Part shown: positions 1-6,071 of the stretch, one piece after another
How the letters are laid out: each line of letters opens with the position of its first letter
How positions within the stretch are numbered: position 1 is the stretch's first letter
NCBI GenBank assembly: GCA_902496125.1
Contig: CABUZU010000095.1
Span: forward strand, 1-7,631
Reading direction: 5' to 3'
Source of the DNA: an uncultured Lachnospiraceae bacterium
GTDB taxonomy: Bacteria > Bacillota > Clostridia > Lachnospirales > Lachnospiraceae
Length of the DNA stretch: 7,631 bases
Notes under the pieces: model-generated
What the model was told of the DNA's origin: nothing
What the model saw: the letters and a program-made list of their open reading frames with translations, nothing else
Database searches by the model: none
Position numbers and translations under genes: made by a program

Positions 1-1679
1 CCCATTACCTTGCCAGCCTTTGCAAAGTACAGTGGTGTTTTACCAGACTGTGCTAATTTATCCGCTTCTTCTTTCAATTTATCAGAAATCTTAGCCTTAG
101 TAGAAATATAATTACTATTTCCACCAAATAACTCTTCACCATTTAACTTACCACTTAATCCATTACCAGTCTGTGCTTTAAAATCTTCTACAGCTGGAAT
201 ATCTAAATTCTTCTCCTGTGCATAAGCAATAATTGCCTTAGCAAGTGGATGTTCACTCTTTTGTTCTAGGGCAAAAGCAACCTCAAATAATTCTTCCTTC
301 TTTACTCCCTGTTCTACTACAAAATCAGTTACCTGTGGATTACCGCTTGTAATCGTACCAGTTTTATCAAGTGCGATGATATCCATCTTTCCTGCACTCT
401 CTAGAGAAGCCGCAGTCTTAAATAAAATACCATGCTTTGCACCCATACCATTACCTACCATAATTGCAACTGGAGTTGCAAGTCCTAATGAGCAAGGGCA
501 ACTAATAACTAAAACAGAAATACCTCTAGCAAGAGCAAATCCAATACTCTGTCCTGCAATTAACCATGCTGCAATTGTAACTAAAGAAATGCAAATTACA
601 ACTGGAACAAATACACCGGATACCTTATCTGCAACCTTCGCAATTGGTGCTTTGGTTGCTGCTGCATCACTTACCATCTTAATAATCTGAGAAAGTGTTG
701 TATCCTCTCCAACTCTAGTTGCTTCACATACTAAGAAACCAGATTGATTCATTGTAGCAGAAGATACTCGGTCTCCCACTTCCTTATCAACAGGAATACT
801 TTCACCTGTAAGTGCTGATTCATTTACCGCACTATTTCCTTCGATAATCACACCATCTACTGGAATGCTTTCACCCGGTCTTACAACAAAGATATCTCCA
901 ATCTTTACTTCTGCAATCGGAACGGTTACTTCCTTGCCATCGCGACGAAGAACTGCCGTCTGTGGTGCAAGCTTCATTAAACTCTTTAATGCATCCGTTG
1001 TTTTACCCTTTGAATGAGCCTCTAACATCTTACCTACTGTAATTAATGTAAGAATCATTGCAGCAGATTCAAAATAAAACTCATGCATATATTTCATGAC
1101 TGCTGCGTCATCACCATTGGTCTGAGCAATAGTCATAGCAAATAGGGCTACTGTACTATAGACAAATGCTGCAGTAGAACCAAGTGCTACTAATGCATCC
1201 ATATTTGGACTTCTTCTAATCAAACCACTAAATCCACTGATGAAGAACTTCTGATTGATTACCATAATAATCGCTGATAAAATAAGCTGTGCAAGTCCCA
1301 TGCCCACATGATTATTCGCTAAAAATCCAGGAAGTGGCCATCCCCACATCATGTGTCCCATTGAAATATACATAAGGACTAATAAAAATCCTAAGGAAGC
1401 AATTAAACGCTTCTTAAGCTTTGGCGTCTCATGGTCTTCTAATGCCTCAACATCATAACTGGTAGAGCTTTGTGGATTCGCTCCCTTTAACGAAGCTCCA
1501 TATCCTGCCTTCTCTACCGCAGCAATGATATCTACTGGATTTGCAGTTCCTTCGACACCCATAGAATTCGTTAATAAACTAACGGAAACACTGGTAACAC
1601 CCGGCACAGCCTTTGTAGCCTTCTCTACATGTCCGCTACAAGCTGCACAGGTCATACCTGTTACATTAAACTGTTGCAT
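1..1679 (-). CDS. copA: Copper-exporting P1B-type ATPase CopA, C-terminal part missing at window edge
   Basis: This is an integral membrane pump that uses ATP to export Cu(I) from the cytoplasm. 559 complete codons are visible and the frame runs off the left edge. In order I see one N-terminal heavy-metal-associated domain (about residues 1-68) with the metal site GMTCAAC (C11, C14), then hydrophobic segments from about residue 92 (with MYISMGHMMWGWPLP), the actuator-domain TGES at 291-294, the transmembrane metal motif CPC at 394-396 followed by ALGLATP, the phosphorylated aspartate D438 in DKTGT, and an SEHPLA motif in the nucleotide-binding domain. The GDGxNDxP hinge and last two membrane helices would lie outside the window; single-HMA CopA proteins are usually about 750 residues. 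The ATG at 1677-1679 has a strong AAGGAG site just upstream. It lies 12 bases after csoR, so the two are almost certainly cotranscribed. The CPC motif plus CsoR context favour Cu(I) over Zn/Cd; silver could also be a substrate. Confidence 0.95.
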   Translation of the reverse strand, partial: MQQFNVTGMTCAACSGHVEKATKAVPGVTSVSVSLLTNSMGVEGTANPVDIIAAVEKAGYGASLKGANPQSSTSYDVEALEDHETPKLKKRLIASLGFLLVLMYISMGHMMWGWPLPGFLANNHVGMGLAQLILSAIIMVINQKFFISGFSGLIRRSPNMDALVALGSTAAFVYSTVALFAMTIAQTNGDDAAVMKYMHEFYFESAAMILTLITVGKMLEAHSKGKTTDALKSLMKLAPQTAVLRRDGKEVTVPIAEVKIGDIFVVRPGESIPVDGVIIEGNSAVNESALTGESIPVDKEVGDRVSSATMNQSGFLVCEATRVGEDTTLSQIIKMVSDAAATKAPIAKVADKVSGVFVPVVICISLVTIAAWLIAGQSIGFALARGISVLVISCPCSLGLATPVAIMVGNGMGAKHGILFKTAASLESAGKMDIIALDKTGTITSGNPQVTDFVVEQGVKKEELFEVAFALEQKSEHPLAKAIIAYAQEKNLDIPAVEDFKAQTGNGLSGKLNGEELFGGNSNYISTKAKISDKLKEEADKLAQSGKTPLYFAKAGKVM

Positions 1680-1691
1680 GTTTTCTCCTTC

Positions 1692-1994
1692 CTACTTCAT
1701 CAATTTGTGTAATGTCTTAATTAACTCTTCTGTTACTTCGGTATTACCTTGCTTAATATCATCTGTTACGCAAGTACGAATGTGATTGCCAAGTAACTCC
1801 TTACTAAAACTATTCAGAGCAGCATTGATTGCCGAGACTTGAGTAAGGATATCAATGCAATAGGCATCCTTCTCCACCATGCCCTTCACTCCACGTACTT
1901 GACCTTCAATTCTACTTAAACGATTAATTAAATCCTTATATTCTTTAGCTTCTCTTTTTTTGCTCGTTTTACAACAACAATTTTTTTCTGCCAT
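1692..1994 (-). CDS. csoR: CsoR-family copper-sensing repressor
   Basis: This is a cytoplasmic, all-helical DNA-binding repressor of 100 residues that should release its operator when it binds Cu(I). It has the family core RLSRIEGQVRG (25-35). The three Cu(I) ligands of CsoR are present with exact spacing: C46, H71 and C75 (Cys-x24-His-x3-Cys), matching C36, H61 and C65 of the Mycobacterium tuberculosis protein. Y45 sits where the second-shell tyrosine is expected. This pattern separates it from the nickel sensor RcnR and formaldehyde sensor FrmR. I chose the ATG at 1992-1994 because AAGGAGA lies about 6 bases upstream; the longer frame starting at 2036 would begin upstream of the predicted transcription start and read through an operator. 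It is the first gene of the csoR-copA operon and is probably autoregulated. An unusual C6-C7-C8 run follows the start and is not part of the known copper site. Confidence 0.93.
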   Translation of the reverse strand: MAEKNCCCKTSKKREAKEYKDLINRLSRIEGQVRGVKGMVEKDAYCIDILTQVSAINAALNSFSKELLGNHIRTCVTDDIKQGNTEVTEELIKTLHKLMK

Positions 1995-2000
1995 AAAATC

Positions 2001-2007
2001 TCTCCTT
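2001..2007 (-). promoter_or_regulatory. Ribosome binding site that fixes the csoR start
   Basis: The minus strand reads AAGGAGA, followed by GATTTT and then ATG at 1994. This is near-ideal spacing and supports the shorter 100-residue CsoR over the 114-residue reading. Confidence 0.85.
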
Positions 2008-2011
2008 TCAA

Positions 2012-2028
2012 ATACCCATCGTGGGTAT
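2012..2028. promoter_or_regulatory. CsoR-type operator, downstream copy
   Basis: The sequence ATACCCATCGTGGGTAT is a 17-bp inverted repeat with 7-bp perfect arms (ATACCCA/TGGGTAT) around a 3-bp centre. The ATACCC...GGGTAT form matches CsoR operators known from Bacillus. It begins right after the predicted transcription start of csoR-copA (about 2029-2030) and ends a few bases before the csoR ribosome binding site, so a bound repressor would block early transcription. Assignment to CsoR is by motif and position. Confidence 0.85.
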
Positions 2029-2036
2029 CTGTCCAC

Positions 2037-2065
2037 AGTATATACCCCTTGAGGGTATTTGTCAA
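2037..2065 (-). promoter_or_regulatory. Sigma-A promoter of csoR-copA
   Basis: On the minus strand the -35 is TTGACA (2060-2065, 6/6 consensus) and the -10 is TATACT (2037-2042, 5/6), separated by exactly 17 bases. Transcription should start near 2029-2030. The spacer is almost entirely occupied by a CsoR-type inverted repeat, which implies repression by direct occlusion of RNA polymerase. Confidence 0.9.
2042..2058. promoter_or_regulatory. CsoR-type operator, promoter-spacer copy
   Basis: ATACCCCTTGAGGGTAT has 6-bp perfect arms (ATACCC/GGGTAT) around a 5-bp centre. It fills the -35/-10 spacer of the csoR promoter and touches the -10. Its centre (2050) lies 30 bp from the centre of the downstream copy (2020), close to three helical turns, placing both sites on the same face of the DNA. 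Confidence 0.87.
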
Positions 2066-2086
2066 GTATTTATTTTCTGTAATAAT

Positions 2087-2122
2087 AAAAAAAGTCAATC
2101 AGTTATATCTGATCGACTTTTT
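2087..2122 (-). terminator. Rho-independent terminator of the nfnA-nfnB-xdhC-like operon
   Basis: Read on the minus strand, the arm GTCGATCAG pairs with CTGATTGAC (nine pairs including one G-T wobble) around a six-base loop. A run of A before the stem can pair with the T-run after it, and seven T residues follow. The wobble would be an A-C mismatch on the plus strand, so the structure is better in the minus direction. It lies 15 bases after the xdhC-like stop codon and just upstream of the csoR promoter, insulating the two operons. Confidence 0.87.
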
Positions 2123-2137
2123 CAAAATTTATTTTAT

Positions 2138-3133
2138 TTATAAATCCTCTACCAAAACATCCATATCGCCACCACACACCATACCAGCATTAGCAGCTAC
2201 TTTACCTTTCATATTTAGATACAAAACCTTATAACGTCCTGTTCCAATAAGATTTAGGCCTTCTTGATAGGCGAGATTTTCCATCATTCCACCACCTATG
2301 GTTCCAATAATTGTTCCATCTGGCAAAATTAGCATTTTAGCACCTTCTTTACGCGGAGAAGAACCTCTTGTATTAAAAATAGTTGCCATTGCCATTGGTT
2401 CTCCTTCATGTTTGGCTAAATATTTCAAAACATCTAATTCTAAATCAGAAGTATTAACCGTGCGGTTTTTAGCAAAGAAATATTGACTGGGTTTTCGTTT
2501 ATAGCAAATAATTTGTGCTAAAATGGAAATCGAAATTTCATAGGGCGTAATTGCACCAATATCAAGTCCGATAGGAGTACAAATTTTATCTAAAACTTCT
2601 GCTGGATAGCCTGCTTCTTTTAAAATGTCAAGCTGTTGGTGCACTCGGTTTCTAGAACCAATCATTCCAAGATAGGCAGGTAGTTCACCATCTAATACAG
2701 CCTTTAAACAGGTGCTATCGGAACGATGCCCTCTCGTTACAATCACAATATAGTCATAACTAGTAATGTGAAGATTCTGTAAGCTTTCTATATAATCTCC
2801 ACAGATAACTTGCATTGCATCTGGAAAGCGTTCTTTGGTAGCGAAAGTTTTTCTATCTTCAATAACTGTAACTGCAAATCCTAACCCAGCAGCATTCGAG
2901 CAAATAGGAACTGCCACATGACCACCACCTAGAATAATTAATCGTTCTTTTGGTGTGATGGGCTCTACCAGATAATGGTCTTCTAATAATTTCGCTTCTA
3001 AAATTCCAGCATCCTTCGCACAAGTGGTTATCGTTCTTTGAATATCAGAAGTCTTTCCTTCATCACCAATCCATCTTGTGGTTAATAAAACACCTTCTCG
3101 ATTTAAAATCCTTTCATATATTTCTTTATACAT
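2138..3133 (-). CDS. XdhC/CoxI-family molybdoenzyme maturation protein with swapped domain order
   Basis: Proteins of this family bind molybdenum cofactor and help load its sulfurated form into xanthine dehydrogenase-type hydroxylases. The 331-residue protein has both family domains, but in reverse of the canonical order. A Rossmann-type XdhC_C domain comes first, with LGGGHVAVP (68-76), ITRGHR-like VTRGHR (132-137), YLGMIGSR (154-161) and CTPIGLDIGA (185-194). The XdhC_CoxI domain follows, with RGSSPRKEGAKM (256-267), GTIGGG (277-282) and MVCGGDMDVLVE (318-329). Residues 1-60 are an extra N-terminal segment. The ATG at 3131-3133 has a poor site: AAAGGA lies about 16 bases upstream, and an in-frame TGA prevents a start further up. 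The gene is 28 bases after nfnB and is followed by a terminator, so it is the last gene of the operon. The target enzyme is not in view. I recall similar arrangements in clostridial homologues, but cannot confirm their frequency. Confidence 0.88.
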   Translation of the reverse strand: MYKEIYERILNREGVLLTTRWIGDEGKTSDIQRTITTCAKDAGILEAKLLEDHYLVEPITPKERLIILGGGHVAVPICSNAAGLGFAVTVIEDRKTFATKERFPDAMQVICGDYIESLQNLHITSYDYIVIVTRGHRSDSTCLKAVLDGELPAYLGMIGSRNRVHQQLDILKEAGYPAEVLDKICTPIGLDIGAITPYEISISILAQIICYKRKPSQYFFAKNRTVNTSDLELDVLKYLAKHEGEPMAMATIFNTRGSSPRKEGAKMLILPDGTIIGTIGGGMMENLAYQEGLNLIGTGRYKVLYLNMKGKVAANAGMVCGGDMDVLVEDL

Positions 3134-3161
3134 GATGTTATCTCACAAATCCTTTCTACAT

Positions 3162-4553
3162 TTATAAGCTTTTCGTTAAATATTCATCAATGGATTTTGC
3201 TCCAACCTTACCAGCTTCCATTGCTAAAATAACAGTTGCAGCTCCTGTTACTGCATCTCCACCAGCGTATACACCCTCTCTAGTGGTCTTACCATTTTTA
3301 TCCGCCAAGATACATTTCCATTTATTAATCTCTAATCCATCCGTTGTATTAGAAATTAGAGGATTAGGAGAAGTTCCAAGGGACATAATTACCGTATCCG
3401 CTTCGATTTCAAAATCGGAACCTTCAATTTCAACTGGTCTTCTTCTACCAGATGCATCAGGTTCACCCAGTTCCATCTTTCGAACTTTAACACCTTTTAC
3501 CCAACCATCTTCATCACTAAGAATTTCTACTGGATTGGTAAGTAAATCGAAAATAATTCCTTCTTCCTTTGCATGATGCACTTCTTCAGCTCTTGCAGGA
3601 AGCTCTGCTTCGCTACGACGATATACAATATGAGTTTCACCGCCAAGACGAAGAGCAGTTCTTGCCGCATCCATTGCAACATTACCACCACCAACTACAA
3701 CGACTTTTTTACCTTTAAAAATTGGAGTGTCATAATCGTCTCGAAACGCTTTCATTAAATTATTTCTAGTTAAAAACTCATTGGCAGAAAAAACTCCATT
3801 TAGATTTTCACCAGGAATGCCCATAAATTTAGGAAGACCAGCACCAGAACCAATGAATACTGCATCAAAGCCTTCTTTATCAAAGAGTTCATCAACCGTG
3901 ATGGTTTTACCAATAATTACATTTGTCTCAATTTTTACACCTAGTTTACGAACATTTTCGATTTCAGGAAGAACAACACCCTGCTTAGGAAGACGAAACT
4001 CTGGAATACCATAAATCAATACTCCACCAGGTTCATGAAGTGCTTCAAAAATAGTAACTTCATATCCAAGCTTTGCTAAATCACCGGCACAGGTAAGCCC
4101 TGCTGGTCCAGAACCAATGACTGCAACCTTTTTACCGTTCATTTTTTTTGCTTTTGGAGGTACAAAACCATGTTCTCTAGACCAATCTGCAACAAAACGC
4201 TCTAATTTACCAATGGAAATTGGTTCACCTTTTTTACCACGAATACACTGTCCTTCACATTGACTTTCTTGAGGGCATACACGTCCACAAACTGCTGGAA
4301 GTGCAGAAGACTGTGCAATGATATTAGCAGCTTCTTCAAAGTTTCCTTTTTCTACTTCACCAATAAATCCTGGAATATTGATAGATACTGGGCATCCTGT
4401 GATACATTTTGCGTTCTTTTTACATTTAATACAACGCGCAGCTTCTTCTAATGCCTCTTGTTCATTATATCCAAGACATACCTCTTCAAAATTGGTTGCA
4501 CGTACTTTCGCATCCTGTTCACGAACTGGAACTTTCTTTAATACATCTGCCAT
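3162..4553 (-). CDS. nfnB: NfnB, large subunit of NADH-dependent ferredoxin:NADP+ oxidoreductase (GltA/GltD-like)
   Basis: The 463-residue cytoplasmic flavoprotein should be the NADP(H)-side subunit of NfnAB, which reversibly couples oxidation of NADH and reduced ferredoxin to reduction of two NADP+. The N-terminus has two ferredoxin-like cysteine groups, C41-C44-C50-C54P and C89-C93P-C99-C103, enough for the two [4Fe-4S] clusters of the family. Then come an FAD-binding fold with GSGPAGLTCAG (147-157), a nucleotide-binding fold with VVGGGNVAMDAARTA (286-300) and YRRSEAELPARAEE (311-324), and the C-terminal GVYAGGDAVTGA (427-438). The start ATG overlaps the nfnA stop by one base (TAATG), with GGAGGTG just upstream inside nfnA, so translation is likely coupled. 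Alone, the sequence could be called a glutamate synthase small subunit; the fused-by-overlap NfnA partner and absence of a large glutamate synthase gene favour Nfn. SudAB-type sulfide dehydrogenase is the main alternative name for the same architecture. Confidence 0.92.
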   Translation of the reverse strand: MADVLKKVPVREQDAKVRATNFEEVCLGYNEQEALEEAARCIKCKKNAKCITGCPVSINIPGFIGEVEKGNFEEAANIIAQSSALPAVCGRVCPQESQCEGQCIRGKKGEPISIGKLERFVADWSREHGFVPPKAKKMNGKKVAVIGSGPAGLTCAGDLAKLGYEVTIFEALHEPGGVLIYGIPEFRLPKQGVVLPEIENVRKLGVKIETNVIIGKTITVDELFDKEGFDAVFIGSGAGLPKFMGIPGENLNGVFSANEFLTRNNLMKAFRDDYDTPIFKGKKVVVVGGGNVAMDAARTALRLGGETHIVYRRSEAELPARAEEVHHAKEEGIIFDLLTNPVEILSDEDGWVKGVKVRKMELGEPDASGRRRPVEIEGSDFEIEADTVIMSLGTSPNPLISNTTDGLEINKWKCILADKNGKTTREGVYAGGDAVTGAATVILAMEAGKVGAKSIDEYLTKSL

Positions 4554-5443
4554 TATTTGTCACCTCCACAGTTTCCGCATCCACCATGATGGGTATCGCC
4601 TTCCTTGGCTTTTAAGAACGCTCTACCTTCACTAGTTTTATACATTTGTTGACGTTTCATCGCTTCATCGAAATTTACAAGATGTCCGTCAAATTCTGGA
4701 CCGTCTACGCAGGCAAATTTTACTTCATCACCAACACTGACACGACAAGCTCCACACATACCAGTACCGTCTACCATAATGGGGTTTAGGCTGACGATAG
4801 TTGGAATTTCTAATTCTTTTGTAAGAAGACAAACAAATTTCATCATAATCATAGGACCAATGGCTACACAGACATCATAGTTCTTACCTTGATTAACTAC
4901 TAAATCCTTAATAACTTCTGTGACCATTCCACATCTTCCATAAGAACCATCATCCGTTGTGATATAGAGATTACCAGCAACCTTAGCCATCTCTTTTTCT
5001 AAGATAAGTAAATCTTTTGTTTTACTTCCAACGATTACATCCACATCAATACCATGTTCTTTCATCCATTTTACCTGTGGATAGACAGGTGCAGCACCTA
5101 CACCACCTGCAACAAAGAGATATTTTTTATTTTTTAACACAGATATCTCTTCATGAATAAATTCTGATGCACATCCAAGAGGACCTACAAAATCTAAAAA
5201 TGCATCTCCAGCTTTTAGATTGGACATACGATAAGTAGATGCACCAACTACTTGAAATACAATGGTAACCGTTCCTTTTTCTTTGTTATAATCACAGATG
5301 GTAAGAGGAATTCTCTCCCCTACTTCATCCATCTTTACAATAACAAATTCACCAGGCTTACAAGAACTGGCAACTCTGGGGGCATCTACTTCCATTAAGT
5401 AGATGTTTTGTGCTAGACATTCAGCTTTTGAAATTTTAAACAT
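4553..5443 (-). CDS. nfnA: NfnA, small FAD/[2Fe-2S] subunit of NADH-dependent ferredoxin:NADP+ oxidoreductase
   Basis: The 296-residue protein belongs to the ferredoxin-NADP reductase/PyrK-like group and should be the NAD(H)-side subunit of Nfn. Visible parts are an FAD-binding beta-barrel with RIPLTI (44-49), a nucleotide-binding domain with VAGGVGAAPVYP (111-122), AIGPMIMMK (194-202), and a C-terminal [2Fe-2S] region with C230, C233 and C245. Where PyrK has its first cluster cysteine, this protein has D225 (DGTGMCGAC), consistent with the three-Cys-one-Asp ligation reported for Nfn structures. The last 15 residues form an odd Gly/His/Cys tail (H285, H286, C289, C292). I chose the ATG at 5441-5443 because GGAAAGGAGA precedes it. 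The in-frame ATG at 5476 has no binding site and falls at the predicted transcription start. It is the first gene of the nfnA-nfnB-xdhC-like operon. Confidence 0.91.
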   Translation of the reverse strand: MFKISKAECLAQNIYLMEVDAPRVASSCKPGEFVIVKMDEVGERIPLTICDYNKEKGTVTIVFQVVGASTYRMSNLKAGDAFLDFVGPLGCASEFIHEEISVLKNKKYLFVAGGVGAAPVYPQVKWMKEHGIDVDVIVGSKTKDLLILEKEMAKVAGNLYITTDDGSYGRCGMVTEVIKDLVVNQGKNYDVCVAIGPMIMMKFVCLLTKELEIPTIVSLNPIMVDGTGMCGACRVSVGDEVKFACVDGPEFDGHLVNFDEAMKRQQMYKTSEGRAFLKAKEGDTHHGGCGNCGGDK

Positions 5444-5454
5444 ACAATGAAATG

Positions 5455-5464
5455 TCTCCTTTCC
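5455..5464 (-). promoter_or_regulatory. Ribosome binding site that decides the nfnA start
   Basis: The minus strand reads GGAAAGGAGA, with 12 bases (from the end of GGAG) before the ATG at 5443. The spacing is slightly long, but the site lies downstream of the only alternative ATG (5476), which it therefore cannot serve. Confidence 0.75.
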
Positions 5465-5480
5465 GTTTTTTTGCATCTAA

Positions 5481-5509
5481 CTTATACCATGAAGATGAAA
5501 ATTTTGCAA
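5481..5509 (-). promoter_or_regulatory. Probable promoter of the nfnA-nfnB-xdhC-like operon
   Basis: On the minus strand a -35-like TTGCAA (5504-5509, 4/6) and a -10 TATAAG (5481-5486, 5/6) are separated by exactly 17 bases. Transcription would start near 5474-5476, about 30 bases before the chosen nfnA start, leaving only a short leader with no room for a riboswitch. Confidence 0.65.
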
Positions 5510-5549
5510 CTAGAACAAATGTATTTGCAGAAATTGCTAGGAAAATATC

Positions 5550-5562
5550 AGTTGACACAACT
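5550..5562. promoter_or_regulatory. Short inverted repeat over the -35 of the MOSC-mnmA-rrf2 promoter
   Basis: AGTTGACACAACT has 5-bp perfect arms (AGTTG/CAACT) around ACA and covers the -35 box. Its place suits a repressor site, possibly for the Rrf2-family protein of the same operon, but it is short and may be chance. Confidence 0.3.
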
Positions 5563-5580
5563 CTTTAATTAGCGTATAAT
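5552..5580 (+). promoter_or_regulatory. Consensus sigma-A promoter of the MOSC-mnmA-rrf2 operon
   Basis: TTGACA (5552-5557) and TATAAT (5575-5580) both match consensus perfectly with a 17-base spacer. Transcription should start near 5587, giving a leader of about 35 bases to the MOSC start codon. The promoter is divergent from that of nfnA, the two -35 boxes being 42 bases apart. Confidence 0.92.
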
Positions 5581-5622
5581 TATTTCATATAAGAAAACTA
5601 GGAAAAGGGGTCCAGTGTAATT

Positions 5623-6057
5623 ATGGGAGTTGTAAAAGGCATTTGCATTAGTGAAAAAAAAGGAACTCAAAAACATGAAGTACCACAAGCACTTTTAATT
5701 GAAGAATGGGGGCTTGAAAATGATGCCCACGCAGGCAAATGGCATCGCCAAGTAAGTCTATTATCTTATGAAAAAATCGAAGAATTTAGAGCAAGAGGGG
5801 CTCAAGTTGAATTCGGTGCTTTTGGTGAAAACTTAATCGTTGACGGATATGATTTCAAAAATCTTCCAGTCGGTACTCGCTTTCAATGTGACGATGTCCT
5901 ATTAGAAATGACTCAGATTGGTAAAAAATGTCATAGTCACTGTGAAATTTACAAAGTAATGGGTGACTGTATTATGCCAAGAGAAGGTGTCTTTGCTAGA
6001 GTATTAAAGGGTGGAACAATCCATGTTGGCGATGAACTTGTCAAGTTAGAAGAATAA
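5623..6057 (+). CDS. MOSC-domain protein, putative molybdenum cofactor/sulfur-handling
   Basis: This stand-alone MOSC domain has 144 residues. The family is named for the C-terminal domain of molybdenum cofactor sulfurase; its members bind the cofactor or carry sulfur, often on a conserved cysteine. Features seen are DAHAGKWHRQVSLL (34-47), FGAFGENL (64-71), the cysteine-rich IGKKCHSHC (99-107, C103 and C107), C116 in GDCIMPREGVFARVLKGG (114-131), and a closing VGDEL. There is no signal peptide or membrane segment, so it is cytoplasmic. This subtype resembles the MOSC part of clostridial MogA-MOSC proteins. The ATG is preceded by AAGGGG at a rather long 12 bases. mnmA follows after 14 bases. 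Its substrate is unknown; divergence from an operon ending in an XdhC-like gene supports a molybdenum cofactor role, while the mnmA neighbour fits a more general sulfur role. Confidence 0.87.
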   Translation: MGVVKGICISEKKGTQKHEVPQALLIEEWGLENDAHAGKWHRQVSLLSYEKIEEFRARGAQVEFGAFGENLIVDGYDFKNLPVGTRFQCDDVLLEMTQIGKKCHSHCEIYKVMGDCIMPREGVFARVLKGGTIHVGDELVKLEE

Positions 6058-6071
6058 ACAGGAGGTTTTAC

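Noticed and set aside
376..690. Plus-strand open frame of 104 codons
   Set aside because: It is antisense to copA within the conserved membrane and P-domain region, has no ribosome binding site, and shows no family motif.
1525..1785. Plus-strand open frame of 86 codons
   Set aside because: It crosses the copA start and csoR end in antisense, and its residues mirror the coding constraint of those genes.
1995..2036. N-terminal extension of CsoR starting at 2036
   Set aside because: The extension would begin upstream of the predicted transcription start and read through an operator; the ATG at 1994 has the ribosome binding site and the family-like start.
2049..2234. Plus-strand frame of 61 codons
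   Set aside because: It spans the csoR promoter and the terminator hairpin, so it is not a plausible gene.
3162..4553. Naming the gene as a true glutamate synthase small subunit
   Set aside because: It overlaps a partner of the Nfn small-subunit type, and no glutamate synthase large subunit is present in the window.
3190..4635. Several plus-strand frames (such as 3190-3576, 3781-4014, 4318-4635)
   Set aside because: All lie opposite nfnB or nfnA, lack start signals, and overlap one another; they are shadows of strongly conserved minus-strand genes.
5444..5476. N-terminal extension of NfnA starting at 5476
   Set aside because: It has no ribosome binding site, lies at the predicted transcription start, and encodes the GGAAAGGAGA that serves the ATG at 5443.
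5537..5606. Direct repeat CTAGGAAAA at 5537-5545 and 5598-5606
   Set aside because: Nine bases twice in AT-rich intergenic DNA is weak, and the second copy overlaps the ribosome binding region of the MOSC gene, so chance is likely.
5477..5622. Riboswitch or molybdenum cofactor RNA element in the divergent intergenic region
   Set aside because: Both predicted leaders are only about 30-35 bases long, and no extended stems are visible.
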